A DNA stretch of 56,812 bases from Prevotella sp. GTDB taxonomy: Bacteria; Bacteroidota; Bacteroidia; Bacteroidales; Bacteroidaceae. Made by a program: the position numbers and the translations under genes. Below the pieces are notes generated by a model. The model ran no database searches. It worked only from the letters and a program-made list of their open reading frames with translations, and had not been told where the DNA came from. Numbering within the stretch: position 1 is the first letter of the stretch; the number at the start of each line of letters is the position of its first letter. Below are positions 1 to 9,534 of the stretch, piece by piece. The stretch covers positions 1 to 56,812 of the forward strand of contig JAGCPK010000143.1 of NCBI GenBank assembly GCA_017965725.1, written 5' to 3'.

Positions 1-14
1 ACGAGTATTGTGGA

Positions 15-659
15 TTAACTTTTCTTGATGTACCTCATGAGGATATCTACAATCTCATCCTCTGAATGCTGATCGGCATTCAGTACAATGTCGTAATTAC
101 GAGTATCATAGCGTGATGAACCAGTATATTTTTTCACATAGTTCTCACGGCCCTCATCCACCTCATTGATAATCTGCTCAGCCTCCTCACGACTGATGCC
201 ACGCTTCTCAACAAGTCGGCTGATGCGATAATCCTTTTTCGCCTGGATAAGGATGCTCAAATGATTGGGATGGTCGCGAAATACGAAGAAACCGCTACGG
301 CCTGCTATGACACACGATTCTTCAGCAACTATCCCTTTTAGAATTTCTGTTTCAGAGTGGAAAATATCGTCTGTAATCAGAAAGTCGGGTATAGCATCTT
401 TCGACGAAATAACCTGTGGTGCTGCATAACTTGGCATCATCTTCAAACTGCGCTTGAAGTCGGCCCACCAGTTATGTTTCTGACCTTTCAGACGCTCTAT
501 CTCTTCAGTTGTCAACTGATATTTCTCCTTCAATCCTTGAATGAGTGCCTTATGATAGAAGGGCACGCCAAGTTGTTGAGCCAATTTCTCACCAATGGTT
601 CTACCACCTGATCCAAGTTCGCGGTTGATAGTAATTACAAATTTCTCGTCAAGTTTCAT
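15..659 (-). CDS. Cytidylate kinase-like family protein
   Basis: A 214-residue soluble protein that resembles the cytidylate-kinase-like P-loop NTPases common in Bacteroidales. The N-terminus reads ITINRELGSGGRTIGEKLA, which fits the family's glycine-rich nucleotide-binding loop (GSGGRTIG, residues about 16-23). Later segments (VIAGRSGFFVF and the basic RISRLVEKRGIS) match the lid and phosphate-contacting region. The family phosphorylates small molecules, probably nucleotides, but this subgroup is distinct from housekeeping Cmk and its substrate is not known to me. There is no signal peptide. It lies 7 bases downstream of the tyrosine phosphatase gene on the same strand, so the two may share a transcript. 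The start MKLDEKFVITINRE places the nucleotide-binding strand at the N-terminus, as expected. Confidence 0.8.
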   Translation of the reverse strand: MKLDEKFVITINRELGSGGRTIGEKLAQQLGVPFYHKALIQGLKEKYQLTTEEIERLKGQKHNWWADFKRSLKMMPSYAAPQVISSKDAIPDFLITDDIFHSETEILKGIVAEESCVIAGRSGFFVFRDHPNHLSILIQAKKDYRISRLVEKRGISREEAEQIINEVDEGRENYVKKYTGSSRYDTRNYDIVLNADQHSEDEIVDILMRYIKKS

Positions 660-666
660 ATCTTTG

Positions 667-1143
667 TTAGTTTAATTTTTTACAAAGTTCATTGAGCAGA
701 CCTTCACAGGCATCTTCGAGGAGTTCGAGGGCAAATTCGAAGTCGCGAGTGCCACCATAATAGGGATCAGGAACGGTCTTCTGTCCTGGATGGTGACGCA
801 GATAGTCGCTCATGCGGATGATTTTCTTCAAGTCTGCTTGGCTGTTGGCTTGACGGGCCACGTCGTGATAGTTCTCATGATCCATCACAGCGATGAGGTC
901 GAAACGGTCAAAGTCTTTCGAAGAAAACTGACGGGCCCGATGATTGAAGTTATACCCGTGTCGCTGGCCACACTGACGCATACGATAGTCAGGTAACTGT
1001 CCCACATGCCAAGAGCCAATGCCAGCAGAATCGATGAGAAACTCGTCGTCGAGTCCTCGTTCTGTTACCAAATGCTTCATAATGCCGTCTGCAGCAGGAG
1101 AACGGCAAATATTACCTAAGCAGATAAAGAGAATCTTTTTCAT
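667..1143 (-). CDS. Low-molecular-weight protein-tyrosine phosphatase
   Basis: A 158-residue cytoplasmic phosphatase of the LMW-PTP family. The active-site loop CLGNICRS lies close to the N-terminus (MKKILFICLGNICRSPAA), giving the C-x5-R signature that forms the phosphocysteine intermediate. The C-terminal VPDPYYGG supplies the conserved general-acid Asp of the DPYY motif. The family dephosphorylates tyrosine on proteins, often tyrosine kinases of polysaccharide export, but no such kinase is nearby, so the substrate is unknown. The frame is open 123 bases further upstream; I chose the ATG at 1143 because it puts the catalytic loop at the family's usual position, and the upstream extension is the leuS promoter region read backwards. 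Confidence 0.9.
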   Translation of the reverse strand: MKKILFICLGNICRSPAADGIMKHLVTERGLDDEFLIDSAGIGSWHVGQLPDYRMRQCGQRHGYNFNHRARQFSSKDFDRFDLIAVMDHENYHDVARQANSQADLKKIIRMSDYLRHHPGQKTVPDPYYGGTRDFEFALELLEDACEGLLNELCKKLN

Positions 1144-1188
1144 TTTTGTTTGCAAAGGTACGATAAAATGAGGAAAAATCAAAATAAA

Positions 1189-1220
1189 TTTGGTATTTCG
1201 TTCGTTTATTATTAACTTTG
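1189..1220 (+). promoter_or_regulatory. Promoter of leuS (Bacteroidota type)
   Basis: TTTG at 1189-1192 and TAACTTTG at 1213-1220 are separated by exactly 20 bases. This matches the -33 TTTG and -7 TAnnTTTG elements of the Bacteroidota housekeeping sigma factor. It lies 45 bases upstream of the leuS ATG and divergently from the phosphatase gene. Confidence 0.75.
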
Positions 1221-1265
1221 CAGCCCAATTATTAATGTACGGAAACAAAATAATAAAGAGATACA

Positions 1266-4082
1266 ATGGATTACAATTTCAGAGAAATCGAACAAAAATG
1301 GCAGAAGCGATGGGTAGAAAATGGTACTTATCGCGTCGTGGAGGACAAGAAGAAAAAGAAGTTTTATGTGTTGAACATGTTCCCTTATCCCAGTGGAGCA
1401 GGCTTGCACGTGGGTCATCCGCTTGGCTATATCGCCAGTGATATCTATGCCCGCTACAAGCGCCAGCAAGGCTTCAACGTGCTGAACCCGATGGGCTATG
1501 ATGCCTACGGACTCCCCGCAGAGCAGTATGCCATCCAAACAGGTCAGCACCCTGAGAAGACCACCTTCGAGAATATCGACAGATACCGCAGTCAGTTGGA
1601 TAAGATCGGCTTCTGCTTCGACTGGGAGCGCGAAGTTCGCACCTGCGACCCCATTTACTACAAGTGGACACAGTGGGCCTTCCAGCGGATGTTCAAGAGT
1701 TATTACAGCACCTCGTCACACAAGGCTCAGCCAACCATTAAACTGATTGAGCACTTTGAACTGATGGGTACTGAGGGCTGTGGCGCACTCGGCACTGAAG
1801 AACTGCACTTCACCGCTTCCGATTGGGCTGGCTTCTCGGAGAAGAAGAAGCAGGAGGTGCTGATGAACTACCGTATTGCCTATCTGGCTGATACGATGGT
1901 GAACTGGTGTCCGAAACTCGGAACTGTGTTAGCCAATGACGAAGTTGTCGATGGTGTTAGCGTTCGTGGTGGCTATCCTGTGGTGCAGAAGAAGATGCGC
2001 CAGTGGTGTCTCCGTGTGTCTGCTTATGCTCAGCGTCTGCTCGATGGTCTCGAGGAGATTGACTGGACGGACTCGCTGAAGGAGACCCAGCGCAACTGGA
2101 TTGGTCGCTCTGAAGGTACTGAGGTTGAGTTTAATGTGGCTGACAGCGACAAGCACTTCACCATCTTCACCACCCGTGCTGATACGATGTTTGGTGTGAC
2201 CTTTATGGTGCTGGCTCCTGAGAGTGAACTCGTGGCAGAACTGACCACGCCTGAGCAGAAGGCTGAGGTTGAAAAATATCTCGACTACGTGAAGAAGCGT
2301 ACAGAGCGTGATCGTCAGATGGATCACAAGGTGACGGGTGTGTTCTCTGGAAGTTACGCCATCAACCCGTTCAACGACGAGAAAATCCCCATCTGGATTG
2401 CAGAATATGTATTGGCTGGCTATGGTACAGGTGCCATCATGGCTGTGCCTGCTCACGACTCTCGTGACTATGCTTTTGCCAAGCACTTCAACCTGCCCAT
2501 CATCCCATTGATTGAGGGTGCTGATGTCTCTGAGGAGAGTTATGATGCCAAGGAGGGTATCATGTGCAACTCTGCTTCAGCCAAGTTCTCACTGAATGGT
2601 CTCACTGTGAAGGAGGCCATCGCTGCCACAAAGAAATTCGTGACAGAGCAGGGCTTGGGTCGCGTCAAAGTGAACTATCGTTTGCGTGATGCTATCTTCT
2701 CCCGTCAGCGTTATTGGGGTGAGCCGTTCCCCGTGTATTACAAGGACGATATGCCTTATATGATTCCGAAGGAGTGTCTGCCTCTGGAACTGCCAGAGAT
2801 TGACGAGTACAAGCCGACAGAGACAGGTGAGCCCCCATTGGGACGTGCCAAGATGTGGGCTTGGGATACCAAGACAGATAAGGTGGTAAGCAAAGACCTC
2901 ATCGACAACAAGAGCGTCTTCCCCCTCGAACTGAACACGATGCCTGGTTTTGCTGGCTCAAGTGCTTACTATCTCCGCTATATGGATCCCAAGAATGAGA
3001 AGGCTTTGGTTAGTCGTGAGGCTGATGAGTACTGGCGCAATGTTGATCTCTATGTAGGAGGAACAGAGCACGCGACTGGTCACCTGATCTACTCTCGTTT
3101 CTGGAACAAGTTCCTCTATGACTCTGGTTACTCTTGCGAAGACGAGCCTTTCAAGAAACTCGTCAATCAGGGTATGATTCAGGGTCGCTCAAACTTTGTC
3201 TATCGTATTGAGGACGAAGGTGCTGATAAGGGTAAGTTCGTCAGTTTTGGCCTGAAAGACAAATACACCACAACACCTATCCACGTGGATGTGAATATCG
3301 TCTCTGCTGATGTGCTCGACATCGAAGCCTTCAAGGCTTGGCGCCCGGAATACAACAATGCAGAGTTCATCCTCGAAAGTGGCAAGTATGTCTGTGGTTG
3401 GGCAATAGAAAAGATGTCGAAGTCGATGTTCAACGTGGTCAATCCGGATATGATTGTCGAGAAGTATGGTGCTGACACCCTGCGTCTCTACGAGATGTTC
3501 CTAGGACCTGTTGAGCAGAGCAAGCCTTGGGACACCAATGGTATCGACGGCTGCCATCGCTTCTTGCGCAAGTTCTGGAACCTCTATCAGAATGGTTTCG
3601 AGGGTGAGGCAACAGCAGATAATCTGAAGAGCGTTCATAAACTTATCAAGAAGGTCTCGCAGGATATCGAGACTTTCAGTTACAATACCTCTATCTCTGC
3701 CTTTATGATCTGTGTGAACGAACTCTCGCAGCAGAAGTGCAAGAACAAAGAGATGTTGAAGACACTTGTCATTCTCATCGCCCCATTCGCTCCGCATATC
3801 GCTGAGGAACTTTGGGAGATGCTGGGTGAACAGGGTAGTGTCTGCGATTCTAAGTGGCCCACATGGAACGAGGATTACCTCGTAGAGAGCCAAGTAAAAC
3901 TGGGTATCGCCTTCAATGGCAAGGCCCGTTTCGAGATGCAGTTCCCTGCAGATGCCGACAACAAGACCATCGAGGAGGCTGTGCTGGCAGACGAGCGTGC
4001 CCAGAAGTATCTCGAAGGCTTCCAGGTAGCAAAGGTTATCATCGTCCCTAAGCGTATGGTGAACATTGTGCTAAAGAAATAA
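1266..4082 (+). CDS. leuS: Leucyl-tRNA synthetase
   Basis: A class I aminoacyl-tRNA synthetase of 938 residues that charges tRNA-Leu with leucine in the cytoplasm. The HIGH-type signature is HVGH at residues 48-51 (within [15 protein letters not shown]) and the KMSKS loop is at residues 716-720. Between them lies the CP1 editing domain, including [12 protein letters not shown] and [19 protein letters not shown], which hydrolyses mischarged tRNA. The C-terminal part holds the anticodon-binding helical bundle. Length is normal for Bacteroidota LeuS. The start follows a clear promoter. The YitT-type gene begins immediately after the stop codon, so the two are probably co-transcribed. Confidence 0.98.
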   Translation: MDYNFREIEQKWQKRWVENGTYRVVEDKKKKKFYVLNMFPYPSGAGLHVGHPLGYIASDIYARYKRQQGFNVLNPMGYDAYGLPAEQYAIQTGQHPEKTTFENIDRYRSQLDKIGFCFDWEREVRTCDPIYYKWTQWAFQRMFKSYYSTSSHKAQPTIKLIEHFELMGTEGCGALGTEELHFTASDWAGFSEKKKQEVLMNYRIAYLADTMVNWCPKLGTVLANDEVVDGVSVRGGYPVVQKKMRQWCLRVSAYAQRLLDGLEEIDWTDSLKETQRNWIGRSEGTEVEFNVADSDKHFTIFTTRADTMFGVTFMVLAPESELVAELTTPEQKAEVEKYLDYVKKRTERDRQMDHKVTGVFSGSYAINPFNDEKIPIWIAEYVLAGYGTGAIMAVPAHDSRDYAFAKHFNLPIIPLIEGADVSEESYDAKEGIMCNSASAKFSLNGLTVKEAIAATKKFVTEQGLGRVKVNYRLRDAIFSRQRYWGEPFPVYYKDDMPYMIPKECLPLELPEIDEYKPTETGEPPLGRAKMWAWDTKTDKVVSKDLIDNKSVFPLELNTMPGFAGSSAYYLRYMDPKNEKALVSREADEYWRNVDLYVGGTEHATGHLIYSRFWNKFLYDSGYSCEDEPFKKLVNQGMIQGRSNFVYRIEDEGADKGKFVSFGLKDKYTTTPIHVDVNIVSADVLDIEAFKAWRPEYNNAEFILESGKYVCGWAIEKMSKSMFNVVNPDMIVEKYGADTLRLYEMFLGPVEQSKPWDTNGIDGCHRFLRKFWNLYQNGFEGEATADNLKSVHKLIKKVSQDIETFSYNTSISAFMICVNELSQQKCKNKEMLKTLVILIAPFAPHIAEELWEMLGEQGSVCDSKWPTWNEDYLVESQVKLGIAFNGKARFEMQFPADADNKTIEEAVLADERAQKYLEGFQVAKVIIVPKRMVNIVLKK

Positions 4083-5030
4083 ATGATGACGATACACCAC
4101 AAAATGATATGGAATGAGGTCAAGGACTATTGCTTTATAGCCCTTGGTCTCGCCATCTATACCATTGCCTTTACCGTTTTCCTGATGCCCTATCAGATTG
4201 TGGCTGGCGGTGTGACGGGTCTTTCGGCTATCATCTACTACGCCACAGGTTTCCATCTGGAGAACACCTATATCATCATCAATGGCATCCTGCTCATCGT
4301 GGCACTGAAAGTCTTGGGGCTTAAGTTTATGGTGAAGACCATCTTTGCCATCTTTACCCTTTACTTCATGCTGATGTTTGCCCAGGAGATCCTTCCCAAA
4401 CAAGACAACGGACTGCCTTTCAAACTGATGGGTGAGGGGCAGGACTTCATGTCGATGCTCATCGGATGCGTGCTGACAGGTATTGCACTGGCCACCGTCT
4501 TTATGAACAATGGTTCAACAGGTGGAACGGATATCATTGCTGCCTCCGTGAACAAGTATCACCCCAATGTCACTTTGGGTAACGTGCTTATCGCTGCCGA
4601 CTTCTGCATCATCGGCTCGTGTATGTTCTTCCCCCAGTTCGGCACCTATCTGGAAAGAGCCCATAAGGTGATGTTCGGTTTCTGTGTGATGGCGATGGAA
4701 AATTATGTGCTTGACTATGTGATGAACGCCAGGCGACAGTCGGTGCAGTTCCTTATCTTCACCAAGAAATGGCAGGAGATAGCCAATGCCATCGGCACGG
4801 AGATGAATCATGGTGTGACGATCCTCGACGGACACGGCTGGTACACTGGTCAGGAAATGAAAGTGCTCTGTATCCTCGCTAAGAAGAACGAGAGTCTCAA
4901 CATCTTCCGTCTCATTAAGATGATCGACCCGCAGGCCTTTGTCTCGCAGAGTGCTGTCATTGGTGTCTATGGTGAGGGCTTCGATGAGATGAGGGTGAAG
5001 GTGAAGGAAAAAGTGAAAAGTGATAAGTGA
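4083..5030 (+). CDS. YitT family membrane protein (DUF161 + DUF2179)
   Basis: A 315-residue inner-membrane protein. About five hydrophobic segments in the first 210 residues (for example YCFIALGLAIYTIAFTVFL and the GG-rich stretch VAGGVTGLSAIIYY) correspond to the DUF161 YitT membrane domain. The soluble C-terminal third, ending around IDPQAFVSQSAVIGVYGEGF, matches DUF2179. The transported or sensed substrate of this family is unknown to me. It starts on the base after the leuS stop codon. The last residues (VKVKEKVKSDK) are encoded by a GTGA-type simple repeat that continues past the stop codon; this tail is probably not part of the conserved fold. Confidence 0.9.
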   Translation: MMTIHHKMIWNEVKDYCFIALGLAIYTIAFTVFLMPYQIVAGGVTGLSAIIYYATGFHLENTYIIINGILLIVALKVLGLKFMVKTIFAIFTLYFMLMFAQEILPKQDNGLPFKLMGEGQDFMSMLIGCVLTGIALATVFMNNGSTGGTDIIAASVNKYHPNVTLGNVLIAADFCIIGSCMFFPQFGTYLERAHKVMFGFCVMAMENYVLDYVMNARRQSVQFLIFTKKWQEIANAIGTEMNHGVTILDGHGWYTGQEMKVLCILAKKNESLNIFRLIKMIDPQAFVSQSAVIGVYGEGFDEMRVKVKEKVKSDK

Positions 5031-5046
5031 TAAGTGATAATATAGG
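4996..5046 (+). repeat. GTGA-type simple repeat at the yitT-type gene end
   Basis: The end of the YitT-type gene and the spacer before the next gene consist of repeated GTGAAG, GTGAAAA and GTGATAA units, with three consecutive GTGATAA copies around 5018-5040. The stop codon lies inside the repeat. Related tracts occur at 35858-35877, 35931-35970 and 40178-40205. Confidence 0.7.
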
Positions 5047-7659
5047 ATGAGAATAGTATTTGCAACGAACAACCAGCATAAACTCTCTGAGATTCGCGAT
5101 ATTCTTGGAGAAACTATCGACGTGCTCTCACTGAAGGATATCGGCTGTGATGTGGATATCCCAGAGACTGGTACGACGCTCGAAGAGAATGCCTTGCAGA
5201 AAGCACAATACATCTATGATCACTATCATATCGACTGCTTCGCAGATGATACAGGCCTTGAGGTGGATGCTCTGGATGGCGCACCTGGGGTCTATTCTGC
5301 CCGCTATGCTGGCGATGGTCATGATTCCGAGGCTAATATGACCAAACTATTGCAGGAATTAGGAGAAAATAACAACCGTAAGGCAAGATTTCGCACGGTT
5401 ATTGCGTTAATACAACATAAAGACGTATGTCCTTGTGGCTGTACGAGCATCAAGGAGGTCCATCAGTTTGAGGGAATCGTCAATGGTGAGATCATCCGAG
5501 AACGTAGGGGAGGGGAGGGCTTCGGCTATGACCCCATCTTCCAGCCCGACGGCTACGACAAGACTTTTGCAGAATTAGGTATGGAAATAAAAAACCACAT
5601 CAGTCATCGTGCCAGAGCCACGCAGAAACTGGCAGAATACCTGTTAAAGATAAAACTGCTTCTTCTTTTTGTCTTTTTACCCTTATATGGTTTTGCTCAG
5701 GTGGGTACCTGGAAGAATTATCTGGCGTATAATCATATCGAACAAATCTGCGCTGCAGGCGATGATATCTTCGTCAGAGCCAGCAATGGTCTCTATCAGT
5801 ACAACCAGAAAGACCAAAGCATCATCACCTACGACAGAACCAACGGCCTTTCTGACACTAACATCAACTTTATAGGCTGGAGTAAACAAGCCAAGCGACT
5901 GATAGCCGTCTATCATAATTCAAATATTGATCTTATAGAAACAAATGGTAATATCACCAATATCTCGTCACTCTATTCGAAGACGATGACAGAAGACAAG
6001 ACCGTCAATAATGTCTATGTCATGGGACAGTTTGCCTATCTCTCCACAGGCTTTGGTATCGTCAAGGTGAATATGCAGAAAGCGGAGATTACAGAAACCT
6101 ATAACTTAGGTAAAAACATTACGGCTGTCAGCATCAAAAACAACACTATTTATGCCAAGATAGATGATGAGAATGTCATCTCGGCTTCAACCTCCAGTAA
6201 TCTGATTAATCCAAGCAGTTGGGTGGCCACAGAAGATTATCCTAATGACACCTTTATCTTCGATCAGAAAGACTGGGAAACCTATTATGACCAGATAGCA
6301 ACACTTAATCCTGGAGGTCCGAAATACAACACTTTCGGGTTTATGAGATTCATCGATGGCAAACTTATTACTAGTGATAATAGCAATAGTAATATAGTAA
6401 ATGCTTCAATACAAATATTAAAAGATAATGAGTGGCAGTCGTTTGAAACAGAAACTGTTCCTGAAAAAATAGGCAGAAGTTTTGTTAATGTTTATTCTGT
6501 GGATGTGGATCCGTTAGATGATACACATTATTTTGCAGGGGCAAGAGCCGGACTCTTTGAATTCAAAAATGGGGAGTTTGTAAAACACTACAATAGCGAA
6601 AACAGTATCATCGAATCATATAACGGAAAAAGTCTGAACCATCAATTGGTAACAGGAGTTAAATATGACCGTTCTGGCGATTTGTGGATACTGAATAGTT
6701 CTGCTCCTACTCAGTCTGTTATCAAATACACTAAAGCAGGTGAGTTCGTGTCATATTATGTTCCACAAGTGATGAAATACGATGGTAATGGATATACTAA
6801 CAAAAGTAATGGTGGTATGTCAAATATCATCATAGACAGCAAAGGCTATATGTGGTTTGTCAACGACAACTGGGCCAGGGCTGCTGCCTACAGATATGAC
6901 ATGGAAAATAATTCCTGTATAGAATACTACAACTTCATAAACCAGGACGGCACAGCCATTAATGATATGTATTCTGTTTCTTGTGTTGCCGAAGATAAAG
7001 ATGGTAATATGTGGATCGGTACAGATGTTGGTCCTTTCTTGCTTGAGAAATCACAAATAGAAGCAAGTAATCCTGTTTATACACAGGTTAAGGTTCCACG
7101 AAACGATGGTACCAATTATGCAGACTATTTACTCAATAAGATATCTATTACCGCTATCACCATCGATGCAGGAAACAGAAAATGGATTGGTACAAATGGC
7201 AATGGGGTATATCTTATAAGTGCAGATAATCTTACACAAATTCAGCATTTCACCACAGACAACAGCAAACTGCTCTCAAACATTGTTTACTCTATCGCCA
7301 TCAATGAGAAAACTGGCGAAGTATTCTTTGGCACAGATAACGGCTTATGTTCATTTATTAGTGATGCAACTAATATCAATACAGAGATGACAAAAGACAA
7401 TGTCTGGGCATATCCAAATCCTGTCACTCCTGACTTTAACGGACTCATAACAGTTGTGGGGCTGACATTCAATGCTGATGTCAAAATACTGTCTTCCAAT
7501 GGTGCCCTGATAGCAGAAGGACGCAGCAATGGTGGTACATTCACCTGGGATGGCAATGACAAGAAAGGCAACAAGGTGGCAGCAGGAGTTTATATGGTCA
7601 TCTCGGCTACCAGTGACGGCAAGAAAGGTACTGTATGTAAAATCGCCATCGTAAGATAG
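5047..7659 (+). CDS. RdgB-type dITP/XTP pyrophosphatase fused in frame to a PorZ-like secreted beta-propeller protein
   Basis: One open frame of 870 codons carries two proteins that are normally separate. Residues 1 to about 200 are an RdgB/HAM1 pyrophosphatase ([15 protein letters not shown] at the start, [36 protein letters not shown]), which removes deaminated purine nucleotides in the cytoplasm. It has a small extra Cys-rich insert (CPCGC) near residue 121. From residue 203 the sequence reads like a signal peptide ([16 protein letters not shown]), followed by GTWKNYLAY, two-component-regulator-type propeller repeats and a C-terminal sorting-like domain ([14 protein letters not shown] through [15 protein letters not shown]). 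That resembles PorZ of type IX secretion and A-LPS anchoring. No ATG, GTG or TTG occurs in frame at the junction; where a start would be expected there is ATA at 5650. Either this is a true fusion, or the porZ part starts at a rare codon, or one base is wrong. Confidence is for the two domain assignments. Confidence 0.8.
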   Translation: MRIVFATNNQHKLSEIRDILGETIDVLSLKDIGCDVDIPETGTTLEENALQKAQYIYDHYHIDCFADDTGLEVDALDGAPGVYSARYAGDGHDSEANMTKLLQELGENNNRKARFRTVIALIQHKDVCPCGCTSIKEVHQFEGIVNGEIIRERRGGEGFGYDPIFQPDGYDKTFAELGMEIKNHISHRARATQKLAEYLLKIKLLLLFVFLPLYGFAQVGTWKNYLAYNHIEQICAAGDDIFVRASNGLYQYNQKDQSIITYDRTNGLSDTNINFIGWSKQAKRLIAVYHNSNIDLIETNGNITNISSLYSKTMTEDKTVNNVYVMGQFAYLSTGFGIVKVNMQKAEITETYNLGKNITAVSIKNNTIYAKIDDENVISASTSSNLINPSSWVATEDYPNDTFIFDQKDWETYYDQIATLNPGGPKYNTFGFMRFIDGKLITSDNSNSNIVNASIQILKDNEWQSFETETVPEKIGRSFVNVYSVDVDPLDDTHYFAGARAGLFEFKNGEFVKHYNSENSIIESYNGKSLNHQLVTGVKYDRSGDLWILNSSAPTQSVIKYTKAGEFVSYYVPQVMKYDGNGYTNKSNGGMSNIIIDSKGYMWFVNDNWARAAAYRYDMENNSCIEYYNFINQDGTAINDMYSVSCVAEDKDGNMWIGTDVGPFLLEKSQIEASNPVYTQVKVPRNDGTNYADYLLNKISITAITIDAGNRKWIGTNGNGVYLISADNLTQIQHFTTDNSKLLSNIVYSIAINEKTGEVFFGTDNGLCSFISDATNINTEMTKDNVWAYPNPVTPDFNGLITVVGLTFNADVKILSSNGALIAEGRSNGGTFTWDGNDKKGNKVAAGVYMVISATSDGKKGTVCKIAIVR

Positions 7660-7665
7660 GGGAAA

Positions 7666-9126
7666 ATGAAGAATTACAATAGGCAACTGAGAAATTATTG
7701 GAGCATTATCTTTGTATGCTTGTTATGCCCTATATTGCTTTATGCTGCTGTTCTCGTTTTGCCTACGCATGATGATTGGGCATCAACTACAACACCCGAC
7801 TTCACTCCTTTCTTTACCAAAGAACATTTCCTGTTTTATGGCTATCATTGGCGACCTTTCGACACATGGATTGGCTATATAGCAGGACGAAACCCAAGAC
7901 TGCTCTATCCTGCTTTTAACCATTGTCTGGTCGTCTTGGGCCATACATTATGTACATTGTTGCTCTACCGGCTACTCAACATGCTGGGATTTCGTAAAAC
8001 ATCTGTCAACATCACTACGTTCTTCTTTTTCATCACTCCTGCCACCATGGCTACCGTGCTGGCTGTTGATAGTCAGAATCAGGTATTCTCTTTAATATGG
8101 AGCATTGTAGCCTTTATGGCATATACTAAGATAGAAAAACTGAAATACGTAGTTTGGCCATTACTCATCTTTATCGCTACACTCTCTAAAGAAAACGGAC
8201 TGATGTGGGCACTCATCTGTCCGCTATTAGCATATGGCTTCGATATCATCAGTTGGAAGACGCTCAAGAAAGATTTATTCATAGGTATAATCATTATTAT
8301 CTGCTACTTCGTGGCCATAGCCATCCTGCCCAAAGATATCACAATTCACCCTGAATATACACCAGGACCATTAAAGGTTGTGAAGAATTTCATCAAGATG
8401 GGCTTTTCGTCGTTTATTACCGTTGACTATGTCTATCTGCTTCATGCACCTAAGCGCAACCTGCTCCTTGCAGCACTCACACTTATCCTGTCTGCACCTT
8501 TTCTTTGCTATATGTTTCTTCGTAAAGTATCACTCTATAAGCAAAAGAAAACTATCTGCATCATACTCTGTATGCTTATTGCTGTAGCACCTCACCTACT
8601 GACAATCTTCAGTATGATGCACACATACGCTGGACTTCCCTTTGTGGCACTGCTGATAGCAAATACGACTGACGAGTATAAAGATAATATCAAGCCTATC
8701 ATTGCTTCATTCTTGTTGTTCGTTTTATCTGCCATAATGATCGACATCCATTTGTGGCATGAATCGGTAGAATCAGGTTTAACCGGCAAGAGAATGGCAA
8801 AAGAAGCCGTCAGAAAAACTGGCAGACCTGTAAAAAGTGTCTATCTGATAATGATAGAGGAAGATTTCACAAAACTGTCTTCTTTCTGCACTATTCCATA
8901 CGATGCCTTCGGATGGGGCTTGGCTGCACGTTATGAGACGGACTATAAATGGCCTGAATTAATTTGCGATACTATTGTTGAACGCACAGAAGACGTTTAC
9001 GAGAAAGTATCAGCAATGAGCAGACAAGTACTGCAGGAAAACTCCTACGATTGTGTATGGGTTGTTGATCATGAGAATATAGATGTACATGACAATCAGG
9101 CAATACATAGCGTTATTCACCGATAA
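7666..9126 (+). CDS. Polytopic membrane protein resembling a GT-C glycosyltransferase
   Basis: A 486-residue integral membrane protein with roughly ten hydrophobic segments. After the first (IIFVCLLCPILLYAAVLVL) comes a loop with HDDW (D36, D37), which is where GT-C enzymes keep the acidic pair that binds the lipid-phosphate-sugar donor. A soluble C-terminal portion of about 100 residues follows. GT-C proteins transfer sugars from polyprenyl-phosphate donors to surface glycans outside the membrane. The adjoining GtrA-like flippase gene, which overlaps the end of this one, supports a role in modifying a cell-surface polysaccharide. The specific sugar and acceptor cannot be read from the sequence. 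It could be an uncharacterised membrane protein of another type. Confidence 0.6.
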   Translation: MKNYNRQLRNYWSIIFVCLLCPILLYAAVLVLPTHDDWASTTTPDFTPFFTKEHFLFYGYHWRPFDTWIGYIAGRNPRLLYPAFNHCLVVLGHTLCTLLLYRLLNMLGFRKTSVNITTFFFFITPATMATVLAVDSQNQVFSLIWSIVAFMAYTKIEKLKYVVWPLLIFIATLSKENGLMWALICPLLAYGFDIISWKTLKKDLFIGIIIIICYFVAIAILPKDITIHPEYTPGPLKVVKNFIKMGFSSFITVDYVYLLHAPKRNLLLAALTLILSAPFLCYMFLRKVSLYKQKKTICIILCMLIAVAPHLLTIFSMMHTYAGLPFVALLIANTTDEYKDNIKPIIASFLLFVLSAIMIDIHLWHESVESGLTGKRMAKEAVRKTGRPVKSVYLIMIEEDFTKLSSFCTIPYDAFGWGLAARYETDYKWPELICDTIVERTEDVYEKVSAMSRQVLQENSYDCVWVVDHENIDVHDNQAIHSVIHR

Positions 9127-9514
9127 GACATTTATGAAATTTGTCATGGTGGGGGTCGTCAATACTATTGTCGGCACTTCTATCATGTTCATCTTCTATA
9201 ATGTATTTCATCTGGGCTACTGGCTGTCATCTGCCTCTAACTATTTCTTTGGAAGTATTGTCAGTTATCTGCTTAATAAGTATTTCACCTTCCGTTTTCA
9301 CGAAAAGGGATGGTACTCACTTCTACGTTTTACACTCAATATCCTCACGTGTTATCTTATAGCATACGGTATTGCCAAACCCATCATGAAATGGTTACTT
9401 TCGGGGTTCTCTATAACCATACAGGAAAATGTTTCCATGATGTTGGGCATGTGTCTCTTCGTCGTTTTCAATTACTTGGGTCAACGTTTCTTCGCATTCA
9501 AGAAAAGAGTATAA
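9083..9514 (+). CDS. GtrA-like family protein (putative lipid-linked sugar flippase)
   Basis: A small membrane protein of 143 residues with four hydrophobic segments. The opening FMKFVMVGVVNTIVGTSIMF and the second-helix pattern YWLSSASNYFFGSIVSYLLNKYFTF match the GtrA/DPMS family, which helps move polyprenyl-phosphate sugars across the inner membrane. The frame overlaps the end of the preceding membrane-protein gene by 44 bases; ATG 9089, two codons later, is an equally good start. Overlap and matching function suggest translational coupling with the GT-C-like gene. Confidence 0.85.
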   Translation: MYMTIRQYIALFTDKTFMKFVMVGVVNTIVGTSIMFIFYNVFHLGYWLSSASNYFFGSIVSYLLNKYFTFRFHEKGWYSLLRFTLNILTCYLIAYGIAKPIMKWLLSGFSITIQENVSMMLGMCLFVVFNYLGQRFFAFKKRV

Positions 9515-9534
9515 TGATATAGCCCTTATTCGAA

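Noticed and set aside
1929-2486. 185-codon frame on the minus strand within leuS
   Set aside because: It lies antisense to the leuS editing domain, has no recognisable domain and reflects codon bias of the real gene.
4515-5213. 232-codon minus-strand frame across the YitT-type and rdgB genes
   Set aside because: It crosses a gene junction, is His/Leu-rich nonsense without motifs, and both genes on the other strand are certain.
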